64,000 bases of DNA from Megamerina dolium (taxonomy: Eukaryota; Arthropoda; Insecta; Diptera; Megamerinidae). A model generated the notes under the pieces. The model had not been told where the DNA came from and ran no database searches. It saw only the letters and a program-made list of their open reading frames with translations. The translations under genes and the position numbers were made by a program. The stretch spans positions 32,238,195 through 32,302,194 of the forward strand of contig OY978530.1 in assembly GCA_963854835.1 (NCBI GenBank), in the 5' to 3' direction. Of this stretch, positions 22,540-34,542 are shown in pieces (the first letter of the stretch is position 1; each line of letters begins with the position of its first letter).

Positions 22540-23340
22540 AGGTTTTATTTAGCATAGTTAGAATGATCCGATTTAATCAAATATGCACCGTTTTATTTCG
22601 ATAACTTGTTGCCATTTTGAAGTAATTTCATAATGCCGCTCTCATAGAAACCCTCGTCCCTATTGACAAAAAACTGGAGAGTAGATTTTCACAAGCTTCT
22701 CTTGAGGCGAATTTTTCACCAGCAAAATCATTCGCTATAGATAGGAACAGGTAGTAATCACTTGGTGCCAGGTCCAAACTATAAGGTGGCCCCTTCTGGG
22801 CGATTGCTTCCTTCAGACGGTCCAATTGTCGACAGTACATTTCCAAATAAAGAGTTTGGCCAGAGGGGAGCAGCTCAGAGTAGATGATTCCCTGCCAATC
22901 CCAATAAACACATAGCAAAACTTTCCTGACTGTCAATCCTGGCTTGGCCACCGTTTGCGCCGGCTCACCGCAATTCGACCACGACCGTTTTCACTTAACG
23001 TTGTCGTACGTGACCCACTTTTCATCACCAGTAACCATCCGCTTCAGAAATAGATCGATTTTGTTGCGATTCAGCAGCGGTTCGCAGATGGAATTCGATC
23101 CATGAGATTTTTTGCGTTAACTCGTGTGGCACCCATACATCGAGCTTCTTTTTGTATCCAGCCCTATTTAATAGAAACAGTTCTTAAATGATGGTCAGAC
23201 TCGACGATTTCCATTATTTTATCGATATTTTCGAAAATTGGACTTCCAGAACGTGGTGATCTTTGGCATCAAAATTACCGGAACGGAATAGACGAAATGA
23301 AAATTGTACGCGATTGGCTGTTACAGTATCAGGACCATAA
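22540..23340 (-). pseudogene. Mariner transposase relic (DD34D type)
   Basis: The open part at 22628-22951 carries VRKVLLCVYWDWQGIIYSEL, QTLYLEMYCRQLDRLKEAI and then SLDLAPSDYYLF, the third catalytic motif. The segment expected between them, with the second catalytic Asp (QDNARPH in relatives), is deleted at about 22790. Upstream in other frames lie GYKKKLDVWVPHELT (about 23120-23160) and pieces of the KWVTYDN region. The C-terminal end near 22560-22650 matches mariner ends. The enzyme is inactive, and no terminal inverted repeats were identified. Confidence 0.8.
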
Positions 23341-24880
23341 ACAGTATTCAAAGTATTCAAAGCTGTAAAATATTTTCTTCGTATTTTATATTTATTTTCG
23401 TATTTTCTTTTTACTGGTGTTCATCTTTGACGCGTGCTCAAACAATACTGAGTCAAGCAATCACAAAACTGAAAAGCTTATTTAGTACGAAATCCTATCT
23501 TTCCAACGCCGTCTAGCGTAACGCGATCGCACTTATACAACGCGAGATACAGATTAATAAAGGCATCTTTAGAAAAAATGGCTTTCTTTTTACTACACCG
23601 ATATTTACACTGCATTTGTTCCATATTTACAATAAATACAATTTTTACATTACGTTTATAAATTTTTTTCATATGATTTAATTGATGTAACCCACATGGG
23701 ATTTCTCAAATTCGAATACCTTTATACCAGCCGACTGCTGCAACATATCCCAGGTATGTGGAGAGATATCGTTAACAAGTAAGAAAATATAACTAAATTG
23801 TTTATTTATGAGGAAATTGGAAAGGAGTAACAACATCAATAAACTGTCGCATAGCTACATTGTAGAAAAATTTCACTTCGCTTAAAGTGAAAATTTGTTT
23901 TTTACTTAAAGAATAAACGAAACGATAAAATTGTTTAAATCAAGATAAACATGTATTGCCACAAAAAAGACACTTGTGTACAAAATTTCATTATTTTCTG
24001 AGTATTAAACTTAGTTTATTTATCGTTGCTAGATTTGACCCTTCATAAGAAAGTTTAAGAAAATCAGAAAGCTTAACTTTATATGATTGTATTCGTATAA
24101 AGCAAATGGGATGTTCCCAAATTCAAACATATCAACAAAAATTCCTGTCACAAAAGCTCTCGGTTTGTGTACAAACTCAAACAGAAGAATTTTCATTTAT
24201 ACAAACCTACGCCAAAACATTAGCCAAGTGTGTAAACAAATCGAAAAATATAAGCATAAGCGATGTATGTGAACAAATCGGGAAATATAACTAAATTATT
24301 TATTTATGAGAAAAAGGAAGGGGTAACAATTATGAATTGTTAAATTATGTATAAAACTGTCGAATAGCTATATTGTAGAAAACTTTCACTTCATTATATA
24401 AAATAGGGTCAGAGAAATTGGAACCTTAAAGTGAAAAATGTTTTTTTATTTTTTATTTAAACAATAGACGAAATGATCAAATTGTTTAAAACCAAGATAA
24501 ACATGTATTGTAACCAAAAATATGCTTGTGTACAAAATTTCATTATTTTCTGACTATAAGTTAGTTTATTTAGCGTTGCAAGATTCCACCTTTCATAATG
24601 AAGTTAAATAAAAGCATTTAAAAAAAGAAGTATTGAAAGTATCAATTCACTAAATGTCATTTGAATGTCAAATAATGGTTTCCAAAAGACAAGGAAGCGA
24701 GATAATTATACAAGTACAGTCTCAACATAAGCCCAAATTACTAAAATCAAACTTAGTGAAGCAAAAGTGTGACAAAAAATATATATAAATACAGTTTGTA
24801 TACAGACCTTCAAATTAGAGAATTAAAATGTATTAAAAAATTAAATTAAAGAAAAACAAATTTTTATCACAATGTACAAC
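23341..24880. repeat. AT-rich stretch with a duplicated 280-330 bp segment
   Basis: Two related segments lie at 23780-24055 and 24281-24607 in the same orientation. Shared strings include AAGATAAACATGTATTG, CTTGTGTACAAAATTTCATT and TAGTTTATTTA. No coding potential is apparent in either copy, and the short frames here are not supported. Confidence 0.65.
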
Positions 24881-24884
24881 ATTC

Positions 24885-24970
24885 ATCCAAATCGATGAAC
24901 TGTAAGCTTTATTTGATACAGGTTCCACAACATCCCTTCTAAATCAAATTAAATTACCTCAATATGATAG
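24885..24970 (+). pseudogene. Retropepsin motif fragment of an LTR element
   Basis: A short frame reads ALFDTGSTTSLLNQIKLPQY, a clear aspartic-protease active site (DTGST) as in gypsy Pol. Neither flank extends it convincingly, so it is a small relic. Confidence 0.55.
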
Positions 24971-25159
24971 ATAGTAATCTATCAAATTACTCAAAATACG
25001 AATTTTTCATCTTTAAATAATAAGACGAATGTTACACATGAAGTAACATATTTGTCTCTATAATTTGGAGAAGATGCTAAGATGTCATGGAAGTTGACTG
25101 AGTAAGTGCGAATAAAAGCTATAATCGATAAGCACAATGAATTTATTATATTAATTAAC

Positions 25160-25985
25160 AATGAAACACCGGACGATGCGACCAAAGGGAGCTTCTTTCA
25201 GCGCCTCGAAGGTGTTTATGACCGCTGCCCCGCCACGATATAAAAATTGTTGGCGAGTTTAATGGCAGAGTATCTTTGATCCAACCACAGCACGAAAGAT
25301 GGTAATTAGTAGTACCAGATTTCAATATCTCGACATCCATAGAGAGACGTGGCTGTCTCTAGATCAACGAAGGAACAGCCAAATTGATCACGTGATGATC
25401 GACGGAAGGAATGGTCAGAGAGGCCATTTTTATGCTGAAAAACAACAAAGCCGCAGGTGGTGATGGATTGCTGCCGAGTAGTTTAAGATCGGAGTTGATG
25501 AGTTGCTCACCAGCATGCGCCATCTCATAAGCAGAATATGGTCAGATGAAAGCATGCCCGATGACTGGATGATCAATGTTCTCTCTCCCGTACATAAAGA
25601 AGGATACCGCACAATTTGCGCTAACTACCGTGGAATAAGTCTTCTTAGCATCGCACACAAGACCAAATTTTCACAATGCACCAAAAAACTAAGTAAACCA
25701 GATCGACACAGACCAACTATTTGTTGATTATTAAGCCGCTTTCGACCGTCTGCGAGGCTCATTCTGTAATGTATAACTCCCGTTGTGCAGTGAAAAGCGG
25801 GTAGGACCTCTCCCCACCGTTTAATACCGAACGAAGTTTCAGAAAAGGTGATTCGTTATCGTGACACTTTTTCAATGTTATTATGGACAAAAAAATACGA
25901 GCTGCTGATCTATAACAGAACGGCACTACCTTTAACAAAAGTGTCATGCTGTTGGCGTATGCCCATGCCACATAATCGGCATGGG
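25160..25985 (+). mobile_element. RTE-like LINE fragment, heavily deleted
   Basis: Same family as 49252-52230. Endonuclease pieces (SFFQRLEGVYDRCP at about 25190) are followed by RT pieces: ISRIWSDESMPDDW at 25535-25570, NYRGISLLSIAHK at 25625-25660 and a final VMLLAYAHA at about 25945. Multiple deletions occur, and the 3' tail is missing. Confidence 0.75.
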
Positions 25986-26014
25986 CATAAGTCCAGAATG
26001 GTCAACTTTAAACT

Positions 26015-27062
26015 TACTTTTTTCGTATAGAACATATTTTTGTGAATATAAAAAACCAAAAATTGTTTGTCGTTAACTCCCGTATAAGTCGTGGCTTAAG
26101 GTCAAAGTTCAAATTTGCGATCGAAATTACTCAATAAATTCTCAATTTTTTTTTTCAGACTTTTTAATACCTTTTCAGTGATATAATCAAGTAATCAATT
26201 TCAGTGTTATAATCAAAATAATTTTTTTTTTGACGACCGATATTTTTTTCGAAAATAGACACTATTGACCTCTAAAAAATTTAGGACCGTATTCAAGGCC
26301 ATACAATTTCCTTTCTAATGGTATATTAAACACTTTTTTTTTTTTAATTTTTAATATTTTTTTATCTTCATACTTTGTCTACGGCAATTAAGTGCATACG
26401 GAAAAAGTAGCGAGACAAAGAAGAATTATAGTGATAAACGTAAATAAAATAATTTTTTAAAATTGGTATAATATAGTAATAATTATCACTTTCTTCTAAT
26501 TCCTATAAGGGTTATTTTTTTTTGCGCCCGGTGAAAGCCCGGCTATCAAAATACTGAAAATCTGAAAATACTGATGGTCGCGAAACTAAATTTGAACACA
26601 TACATGTAATTCTATCGAAAAAAAAAGTTGAAAAATTTCATGAAGTGTCAACTTCAGAAAAATATTAAAAATATATAAGCATTTTCTAAAGCTATTCTTT
26701 ATATACCATTGAAAAGGTAACTGTATATGTATGGCTGTAAATTTGCTATAGGTCAATAGTGATTATTAAAAAAAAAAAATCGGATTTGAAAAAATATTTG
26801 TCAACTTTTTTATTTGGATCATAACTTTTCAAATATTCTTAATGGGTAATAAGTGTTATATATCACTGAAAAGGTATTAAAAAGAACTTTTGTACCTATA
26901 TTGATAACCATATTGTAAGGAAAATTTGCGAATTTATTTTCGATCGCAAATTTGAACTTGGAACTTTGAACTTGAGCCACGCCTTATATGGGCCTTAGCC
27001 ACAAAAAATTTTTCGTTTTTTATATTAGCACAAATAGGCTCTATACGAGAAATAAAAAACAC
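26015..27062. repeat. 1.05-kb foldback (long imperfect palindrome)
   Basis: The two halves are imperfect reverse complements over most of their length, with the centre near 26540. Matching pairs include CAAATTTGCGATCGAAA at 26112-26128 with its complement near 26940-26955. TTTTTAATACCTTTTCAGTGATATA near 26160-26184 pairs with its complement at 26860-26884. CACTATTGACCT near 26267 pairs with AGGTCAATAGTG near 26751. It resembles a foldback or MITE-like non-autonomous element. No coding region is present. Confidence 0.7.
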
Positions 27063-27480
27063 TTTTTTTCTCTGATTTTTTACGGAGATACAGCTTAAGC
27101 AAATTTATTCAAATTGTTTTTTTGATTATAAAGCATCATCTAGAGAATATTTAGTTAAATTTTCGTAATTGAATATTGAAAAATAAGCCGGTGACAGAGC
27201 ATTTCCCAAAACGTCTTTTGAAAAATACGTTGTTCGGTGAACACGATAACTCGGAGTAGAATTGATTATTGTTTAGTGATAGTCACCAATAAGAGTGGAC
27301 GTGTTTTGTATCTCTCCATTGATAGAGTCGAATAAGTGATTGATTTCGGTTTAAAAAATCAAATATATTGCGAAAAGACGCTAAATAAACTCAAGCAGTT
27401 ATTTCTGTGGTTTTTTATTGCTTATACAGATAAGCAGAAAGAACAATAAAATCAAAGAAGAAAAAAATAATAATAATATA
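27063..27480. other. AT-rich spacer, nothing recognised
   Basis: No family signature was seen. The A-rich stretch near 27440-27475 directly precedes the Jockey fragment. Confidence 0.4.
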
Positions 27481-27625
27481 ATTTGCAAACAGATTTTGTT
27501 TTTAATATTAAACACTATCCCAAATGCTGGAAAACTTCAAAAATTATTATGATAGCAAAACCAGGAAAAGACCCTACAAAAGTCTCATCAATGAATCAGT
27601 TCCACAATGTTCCTAAACAAAGTAA

Positions 27626-28766
27626 ATGGTTATCCATTTCGCGGTTTCAAAAGTATAGGGCTAGAATTCGACATCTGTCCAACTGAGTTGTTAAAACAAT
27701 TTCTTTCTTTTTCAGTTCAAAGTCTGACATTTGTGAAAATGGATCGCTTAACTATCGCACAACGCATTAAAATTGTAAAAACCTACTACAAAAATGGTGA
27801 TTCTGCCACAGCCACATATCGTGCTTTAAGAGGAGATTATGGTTTACATAATCGTCCAACTACGCAAGCAATTGGCAAAATTGTGAAGAAATATGAAGAG
27901 ACTGGATCGGTTACAGATATTGTAAGGCCTGTGCATAATCGTTCGCTCGTACCACCGAAAATATCGCTGCTGTAAGTGAAAGTGTTGCCGAAGACCCGAA
28001 TGTGTCGATTCCTCGTCGTTCTCAGGAATTAGGACATTATGGCGTATTTTGCATTTGAATGGGTGCTTGAACAACAGGTGGTGGACGGCGATTTTTCGAA
28101 CAAAATTTTCTTCAGCGACGAAGCACATTTCTCACTCGGTGGGTATGTTAACAAACAAAATTGTCGTATTTAGGGTTCTGAGAATCCTCAAGTAATTGAA
28201 GAGAGGCCACTACATCCACAAAAAGTCACTGCTTGGTGCGCTCTTTGGTCCGGAGATGTGATTGGACCTTACTTCTTCGAAAACGACGATGGAACGACTG
28301 TCACCGTCAATTCGGAGCGTTATGGTCATATGATAACCGACTTTTTTTGCCTGCTGCGAATATGGCTTTATTGCAAAAGAAATTTTCTGGCCGCGTAATT
28401 TCTCGTCGTGGCGATATCAAGTGGCCACCAAGATCTTGCGATTTGACACCGCTTGACTTTTTTTTGTGGGGCTACGCGAAAGACCGTGTTTATGCAGATA
28501 AACCTTTAATTCTTGAGCACCTAAAAACCAACATTCGTCACGTTATGGCTGAGATACCGCCCAATATGTGTCAAAAAGTGGTCGAAAATTACCTCAAAAG
28601 AATCGATGCTTGCAACATTTCGCGCGGTGGTCATTTAAATGATGTAGTATTTCACACATAATGTCAACGTTCAAACTTTATAATAAAAAAGAAATATCAT
28701 GATAAAAAATATTTTATATGTGTTTTATTTACATTTACTTTTGAAACCGCAAAATGGATAACCCTT
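27626..28766 (+). mobile_element. Mariner-like element with TIRs (DD41D, rosa-like)
   Basis: The element is bounded by TA at 27624-27625 and 28767-28768. The terminal inverted repeats of about 32 bp share GGTTATCCATTT and GCGGTTTCAAAAGTA. It is 1141 bp long and inserted in the Jockey fragment. The transposase inside is deleted and frameshifted. Confidence 0.85.
27739..28661 (+). pseudogene. DD41D mariner transposase
   Basis: The start at 27739 opens MDRLTIAQRIKIVKTYYKNG, the N-terminal helix-turn-helix of this clade. The frame then changes near 27950. KIFFSDEAHFSLGGYVNKQN at 28103-28160 holds the first catalytic Asp. PLHPQKVT, VIGPYFFE and VTVNSERYG follow. The second catalytic motif is removed by a deletion at about 28350. 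RRGDIKWPPRSCDLTPLDFF at 28405-28460 holds the third. In relatives with the same ends, the second and third Asp are 41 residues apart (DD41D). The C-terminus ends GGHLNDVVFHT at 28661. Stops and deletions make it inactive. A second relic of the clade lies at 42640-43365. Confidence 0.85.
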
Positions 28767-29338
28767 TACTTGGGTATTCACCTCGACAGAAGGCTGACCT
28801 GGAAAAATCACATAGAGAGAAGAAAACTCAGATCAAGCTTAAAATTAATCAGTTATGGTGGCTGTTACACGAAAGATCAAAGTTGAATCTCGAATACAAA
28901 GTGCTATTATATAAAGCAATCCTGAAGCCATTCTGGACTTATGATATTCAGTTTTGGGGTACCGCATCTCCCTCAAATATCGAAAAATTGCAGCTAATAC
29001 AATCCAAGTGTCTGCGAATTATTGTAAACGCGCCTTGGTATATGAGGAACGTTAACATCCATCGAGATTTAAATGTACCCACAATTTCTGAGACAGTTGC
29101 AATGTGCTGCAGAAGCTACATTCAAAAATTACACAATCATCTGCTCAGCACGGGGCATCGTCGATTAAAAAGAAAAGACACACTGAATATGCTGTGAAAT
29201 TGCTATACCTCGCGACTCAACAAATTGTGATGGAACGTAGGGAATATCACATAATTTTAGTTAGTTTGTAAGATTTGATACTTATTGTTAGTTTCTAGGT
29301 ATTTTAGAAAGATACAATAAATGGTATTAAAAAAAAAA

Positions 29339-29640
29339 ATTTTGTTAAATTTACTTAAATTATGAGTTAATTCTCTTCCTCCCGTTGTTGTTGAGTTATC
29401 ATTTTCGTTTTTCAATAGTTCGTGGTCTTTTTGAATAAAAAACGTGACAAACTACCTTAATATGAAAATAGAAATATGTAAATAACGGGAGGAGGAGGCA
29501 TTTTATACCAAGAAAGTATGTTTCGAGTTTGAAGAGAATCGGTCGAGTAGATTTTGATGGATCGTGTTCAAGGACTCCGAAAAATTGGTTTTCAGAAAAA
29601 CACGTTTGAAGTTTTTTTTCTCAAAAAGTGAGAGTTCCTC
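29339..29640. other. Unassigned spacer
   Basis: There is a short inverted pair, CTCCCGTT near 29378 and AACGGGAG near 29483. Otherwise nothing is recognised between the Jockey tail and the RTE-like fragment. Confidence 0.35.
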
Positions 29641-30347
29641 GGCATGAACACGCGAGCATTCAGTGCAGCATTTCCAGAGTTGGAAAGAGAGTTGCGTCGA
29701 ATGGGTCTTATAGCGAATGAGGGCAGACGAAGTGCCTAGTATCCACAAACAACAGAGTCCCGGCATCTTGGACAGCACGTCACTGCAGATATTGCGAAGG
29801 ATCACTTTTGCTAACAGGTGATACTTTCGACTAAGTAAGCAATTGCGAAATCGAGCCTTTCTGGAGAAACGAAAACCACACTCTACAAGTCTCTTAGTCC
29901 TTACATATGGCGCTGAAGTTTGAAAGATTTCACCTCAGATGAGAGAATGCTCGAAGATTTCAATAGAAGAGTCCTATGCAAGATCTTTGGACTTATTTCT
30001 GTTGCTGGTGACTATCGAATAAGGTACAACCATGTGCTGTATAAGCTGTACGCGGACACCGACATTCATTCATAAAATTCAGCGGCTGCGCTGGTTAAGT
30101 CACGTCGAGCTAATGGAAGAACATGCTATCGCTAAGAATGTGTTTTATTCGGAACTCGCTGGTGGACGAGGCAGAAGAGGCAGACCTAACCTCTGATGGA
30201 AAAACTAAGTACTGGAGAACTTGACTACGTTTGGAATGTCTAAGTGGTGTCAGCTATCGAAGGAAAGAAGTAGCTGGCGAAGCATACTAGATTCGGCATA
30301 AATCAATTTTCGGCTGTAATGGCTACATAAGAAAGTAAGTAAGTAAT
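29641..30347 (+). mobile_element. RTE-like LINE 3' fragment
   Basis: This matches the 3' third of the copy at 37838-40457, from the stretch after the YADD motif to the tail AAGTAAGTAAGTAA at 30333-30346. Several indels are present. It has no intact reading frame. Confidence 0.8.
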
Positions 30348-30359
30348 ATACGGGTTTTA

Positions 30360-31590
30360 CTATCATACCCCTATGTAGGTAAGTAGGTTGAGCAGGATGT
30401 CCACCTGCGCCTTACCAAATGAGGTCCATTGTGATGCCGCAAGTGGGCTACACTATTTTCCTTGGGAACCAACCCAAACTTCGGGTAAAGCGTATTGTGC
30501 TTCTAAGCTGACAGTGAGCCAGCTCGACAAATTGTGGATAAAGTGATTTCCCTAATGAGTCATTCAGCTACAAGCCAGTGCCTGATACTCACACAGAAGG
30601 TGAGCTATAGACTCTGGTTCTACTTCGTCCTCGCAGCTCCGGCAGTAGTCAGGTGCAATGATACCTGGCCTATTTGCATCCCAACCTATAAGGCAAAGCT
30701 CCGTAATAGTTACCACCAGCATACTGACCGCGTGTCTGTTAAATGCTAGTAGGTCCTTTCTTCGTTTTATGCTCAATGCTGGCCAGAGTTATCGGGTAGT
30801 TTGACACGACTGTTCCAACTCCCATCTGGCATTCGTCTTCTGTAGTGCGTCCGAAGCTAGAAGAAGTTTCGATGACGATGTTAATACTCTTCTTATCAGA
30901 AAGAGTTTGCGGCTTTGTACCCTTCTTTGCTAGCTCGTCCGCAGTCTCATTCCCTGATATGTCCCTGTGCCCTGGCACCAATACAAGGCGAATGTTAAAC
31001 TGTTCGGGCACCTCGTTAAGAGATTTTCTGCAGTTATGGACTAGTAATGAATTCAGGGACACTGAATTTAAGGATTTTATTGAAGCTTGGCTGTCAGTGA
31101 AAATACCTATATCCACGTGTGATATAACGTTACACATAAGCTAGTTTATTACTTCGTGAATTGCCAGTACCTCTACTTAAAAAACACTGCAGTGCTTCGG
31201 CAGTCTGAAGGCCAAACGAACTCTAAGTGTTTCGCAGAATACCCCTGCAGTCGGTTTGGAAGTGGATTGATTTATTAAAAGGGATGTTCCCATACCCGGA
31301 ATGTGTGTAATAAACTTGTTTTCTAACGTCAACTTTGTCGTTTCATAGTCAACTGTTTGCGGTATAAAGCTCTAATAGTTCAGAATTGTTGAGTGTTCCG
31401 TACCGTTACAGGACTATCCAGAAATTGATCTGAGTCTAATTGCCGATAGAGCTGCTAATTGCTTCCCCAGGACATCTAAAGGAATGAGGTGTAACAAAGT
31501 ATTCAGAGATTTGATGGAGGTCGTTCTCAGTGACCCTCCAATGCAAAAGGATGTTGTCTAAATCCCTTTAGACAAGCCATATGGTCAATC
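30360..31590 (-). mobile_element. LOA-type LINE fragment: RNase H and Cys-rich tail
   Basis: A minus-strand fragment. RNase H is in the frame 30739-31137 (IGIFTDSQASIKSLNS, VLVPGHRDISGNETADELAK). The tail in 30564-30776 has CRSCEDEVEPESIAHLLCEY. Upstream, to about 31570, the connector with TSIKSLNTLLHLIPLD is recognisable. The RNase H Asp in TDSQAS, and the Asp of the ADELA motif, are present. The element is 5' truncated at the BEL LTR. The subfamily differs from the LOA copy at 802. Confidence 0.8.
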
Positions 31591-31592
31591 CC

Positions 31593-31994
31593 TGTAAGAA
31601 AGAAGTAAAAATAATGAAATAGAATTTATAAAATGAATTAATAATACTTACCATTTCTACTTACCTTACCTTGCATACTTACCATATGGCAACCCAACTC
31701 TCCACATAAATTCCCCTTTTATGTTTTTGGGTTTTCGCGGTTCGTGTTGATCGACCGATGTTATCATCTTCACTCACTATTCGGTCCTAGATTTTGAAGC
31801 GATAGTGCTTTTTCCGCGCTTTTCTCTGCGGCATAAATTCAAACATTGTATATATATACATATATATTGTATTTTCCAATCGGCATATCGCGATACATAC
31901 AGTGTAATAAGTTAGCTTAGAATTAGTGCAGCAAACGTGTAAATTGAGAAATAAATATACGTATATTTAAATAATAATTGTGTACAATTATTCA
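31593..31994 (+). repeat. Putative BEL/Pao 5' LTR
   Basis: The segment starts TGTAAG and ends TTCA. It is followed directly by a primer-binding-site-like TGGTCCTTCGAGGC, a form common just after BEL LTRs. The other LTR is absent, so the borders are inferred. Confidence 0.5.
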
Positions 31995-32011
31995 TGGTCC
32001 TTCGAGGCAAC
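31995..32011 (+). promoter_or_regulatory. Putative tRNA primer-binding site of BEL element
   Basis: TGGTCCTTCGAGGCAAC begins with TGG, complementary to the tRNA 3' CCA, and adjoins the LTR end. The matching tRNA is not determined. Confidence 0.5.
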
Positions 32012-32898
32012 AAAAAGAATCGGCTCGTACAATACGTATAAAAAATGAGGTGAGAAACAATAAAAACAAACTGAATTAAATATTGTGAATAAGTGAATAA
32101 ATAAATAAGGAGTGCAGAAATAAAATATATAAAGCAAAATTCCATAAAAAATAAATATGTGCAAGAATACATACAAAGCAGTAACAGTGACATAAAAGTT
32201 AAAGAAAATAGATCCGTGATATGGTTATACATAAGTGAATACATAATTTAATTATAACATTTACGGGAAAAAATAAGCCATAAATAACAACATATAGAAA
32301 ACGGCAAAGACAATAATACATAAAAAAAGAAGCTACATAGTGTCAGTGAACACACAGTGAAACACTAGACAAGTACATATTTTAAATAAGAACAAAAAAA
32401 AAGAAACAATACATAAATAGGCAAAATAAAGTGTACATTAGTGCGGTCCAAATAAATTTTTTTTTTTTTTTAAATCAAATTTTTTATATATAAATATTAA
32501 AACATAAGTAACTAGAAATTTGAAAAGCACATTAGTGTGGTTGAAAAAAAAGGGAAAATTAAAAAAAACAAGTTTTTTTTTACTGAGAAAAAACACAAGG
32601 ATAATAACAACACAGCAATATTGGGACATCAGCACATTATTGTCACAAACACCAGCAGCCGAATAACCAGATAAGATAGTTTTTATATACATATACATAT
32701 ATATATTCTCACATATATTATATACATATTTTGATATATTCCCATATATATATCACATATACATTTCTATATATTCTCATATATATATTTCACTTTGGTA
32801 TATATTCACTTATATATACACAAATTTCATTTCTTATATATCTACACATATATACATATATACATATATTCTCATATATATTTTTTTCGGTATATATA
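32012..32898 (+). other. AT-rich BEL leader with degenerate minisatellite
   Basis: This is non-coding. From about 32690 it is built of variants of TATATTCTCATATATATTT. The same pattern resumes at 34070-34180 after the Tc1-like insertion, which shows the two stretches were once joined. Frames across it are composition artefacts. Confidence 0.6.
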
Positions 32899-34067
32899 CA
32901 GTGGCTCCCAGCTTATTTCGTACAGTGACAGTTTAAAAATTGCTGCAGTCGTAATTCCTAATATAGCAAAAATTTGAACAAAATATAAATGCCATTTTAG
33001 AAAGGAAGGTTTGTTTTTTATTTTCCAAAATTTACTTTTTCAAAATTTTAGTGTTTGACACTATAAAAAAATAAAATAAGAAAAAAATAGGAAAATTCAT
33101 GTCACAGCTTATTTCGTACAGTCTCTTTAAGTTCAAACTAAAAACAAAGTAAGTTGATTTTAATATTTAGTTGACATCCCTTAGCGTTAATGACAGCCTG
33201 GAGTCTATTTGGCATTGAATCCACCAATTTTTGAGTGATGTCTGGTGTGATTTTTTTCCATTCTTCCATCAGTACCTTCTTTAGGTCTTGCTTATTAGAA
33301 ATCTTGTGTGTTCTTATTTTATTGTCCAAAATAGACCAAAGATTTTCAATCACATTCATGTCAGGTGACTGTGGTGGTGGAGACATCAAGTGTGGGCAGT
33401 TCCAAATAAGCCAAGATTGCACAATCCCAGATTTATGTTTTGGGTCATTATCTTGGTAGTACCGAAATTCTTCCCGCAAACCCAGTTTGTCTGCACTTTG
33501 AAGTAAATTGTTTTTCAGAATCTCGAGGTACTTCATTTTGTCCATTGTTTCCTCAATAAAAACCAATTCACCTACTCCGGCTGCTGACATACAGGCCCAA
33601 ACCATCACGCTACCGCCACCATGCTTCACTGTGGGCTTAAGGTTCTCCTTGTTTAGCTCGGTATTCGCTTTACGCCAAACATATGACATTCCGTCCGAGC
33701 CAAAAATATTAAACTTAGACTCATCCGCGAAAATAACGGTATTCCAGAACGCAGGAGTATTAATAATATGCTCTTTGGCGAAGTCAAATCGGCGTTGTAA
33801 CTGCGTAACTGCGCGGCAGAATGAAACTTACTTACATTGAAGTTTGTGTACGAAATAAGATGTGAGCTGAAAATCAGCTGATCAATAGTTTTTCTCTCTT
33901 GCATGACAAAAAGAACAATTTTTGGGGTTCCCCGTTTTCTTATTAGGTTTACTAAACACATACACAGACATCTACATTCAAAACTTATCGATAAGTTTTT
34001 TAGTTTCGATGTTACAGCCATTTACATAAAAATATATACACTGTACGAAATAAGCTGTGAGCCACTG
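32899..34067. mobile_element. Tc1-like element with IR/DR ends
   Basis: TA lies at 32897-32898 and 34068-34069. The outer inverted repeats read CAGTGGCTC(C/A)CAGCTTATTT then CGTACAGTG. A second copy of the CAGCTTATTTCGTACA motif occurs inside each end, at about 33105-33121 and 33845-33868. This gives the inverted-repeat/direct-repeat layout of some Tc1 families. The 1169-bp length is short because the N-terminal half of the transposase is missing. Confidence 0.85.
33138..33810 (-). pseudogene. Tc1-like transposase, C-terminal half (DD34E)
   Basis: A frame with no internal stop runs from about 33830 to 33138 on the minus strand. It contains RRFDFAKEHI, then FADESKFNIFGSDG (first catalytic Asp), KHGGGSVMVWACMSAAGVGE, YYQDNDPKHKS (second Asp) and QSPDMNVIENLWSILDNKIR (third residue, Glu). 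It ends at QLNIKINLLCF. The catalytic core is therefore complete. The N-terminal paired-like DNA-binding domain (about 110 residues) is absent and no start codon precedes the core in context. The element would need another copy's transposase to move. Confidence 0.85.

Positions 34068-34542
<475 letters not shown>

Larger units (their letters stand above)
27483..29338 (+). mobile_element. Jockey LINE fragment (interrupted by mariner)
   Basis: Pieces of Jockey RT lie on both sides of a mariner. KTSKIIMIAKPGKDPTKVSS is at 27525-27590. After 28767 come LGIHLDRRLTW and the C-terminal domain, open at 28754-29197 (KPFWTYDIQFWGTASPSNIE, then NAPWYMRNVNIHRDLN). The motif A to C region is deleted. The 3' end is AAAGATACAATAAATGG with an A-run at 29329-29338, the same ending as the Jockey copy at 6171. 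Confidence 0.85.

Noticed and set aside
32731..32977. Hydrophobic frames that look like membrane proteins
   Set aside because: They come from an AT-rich minisatellite in the BEL leader.
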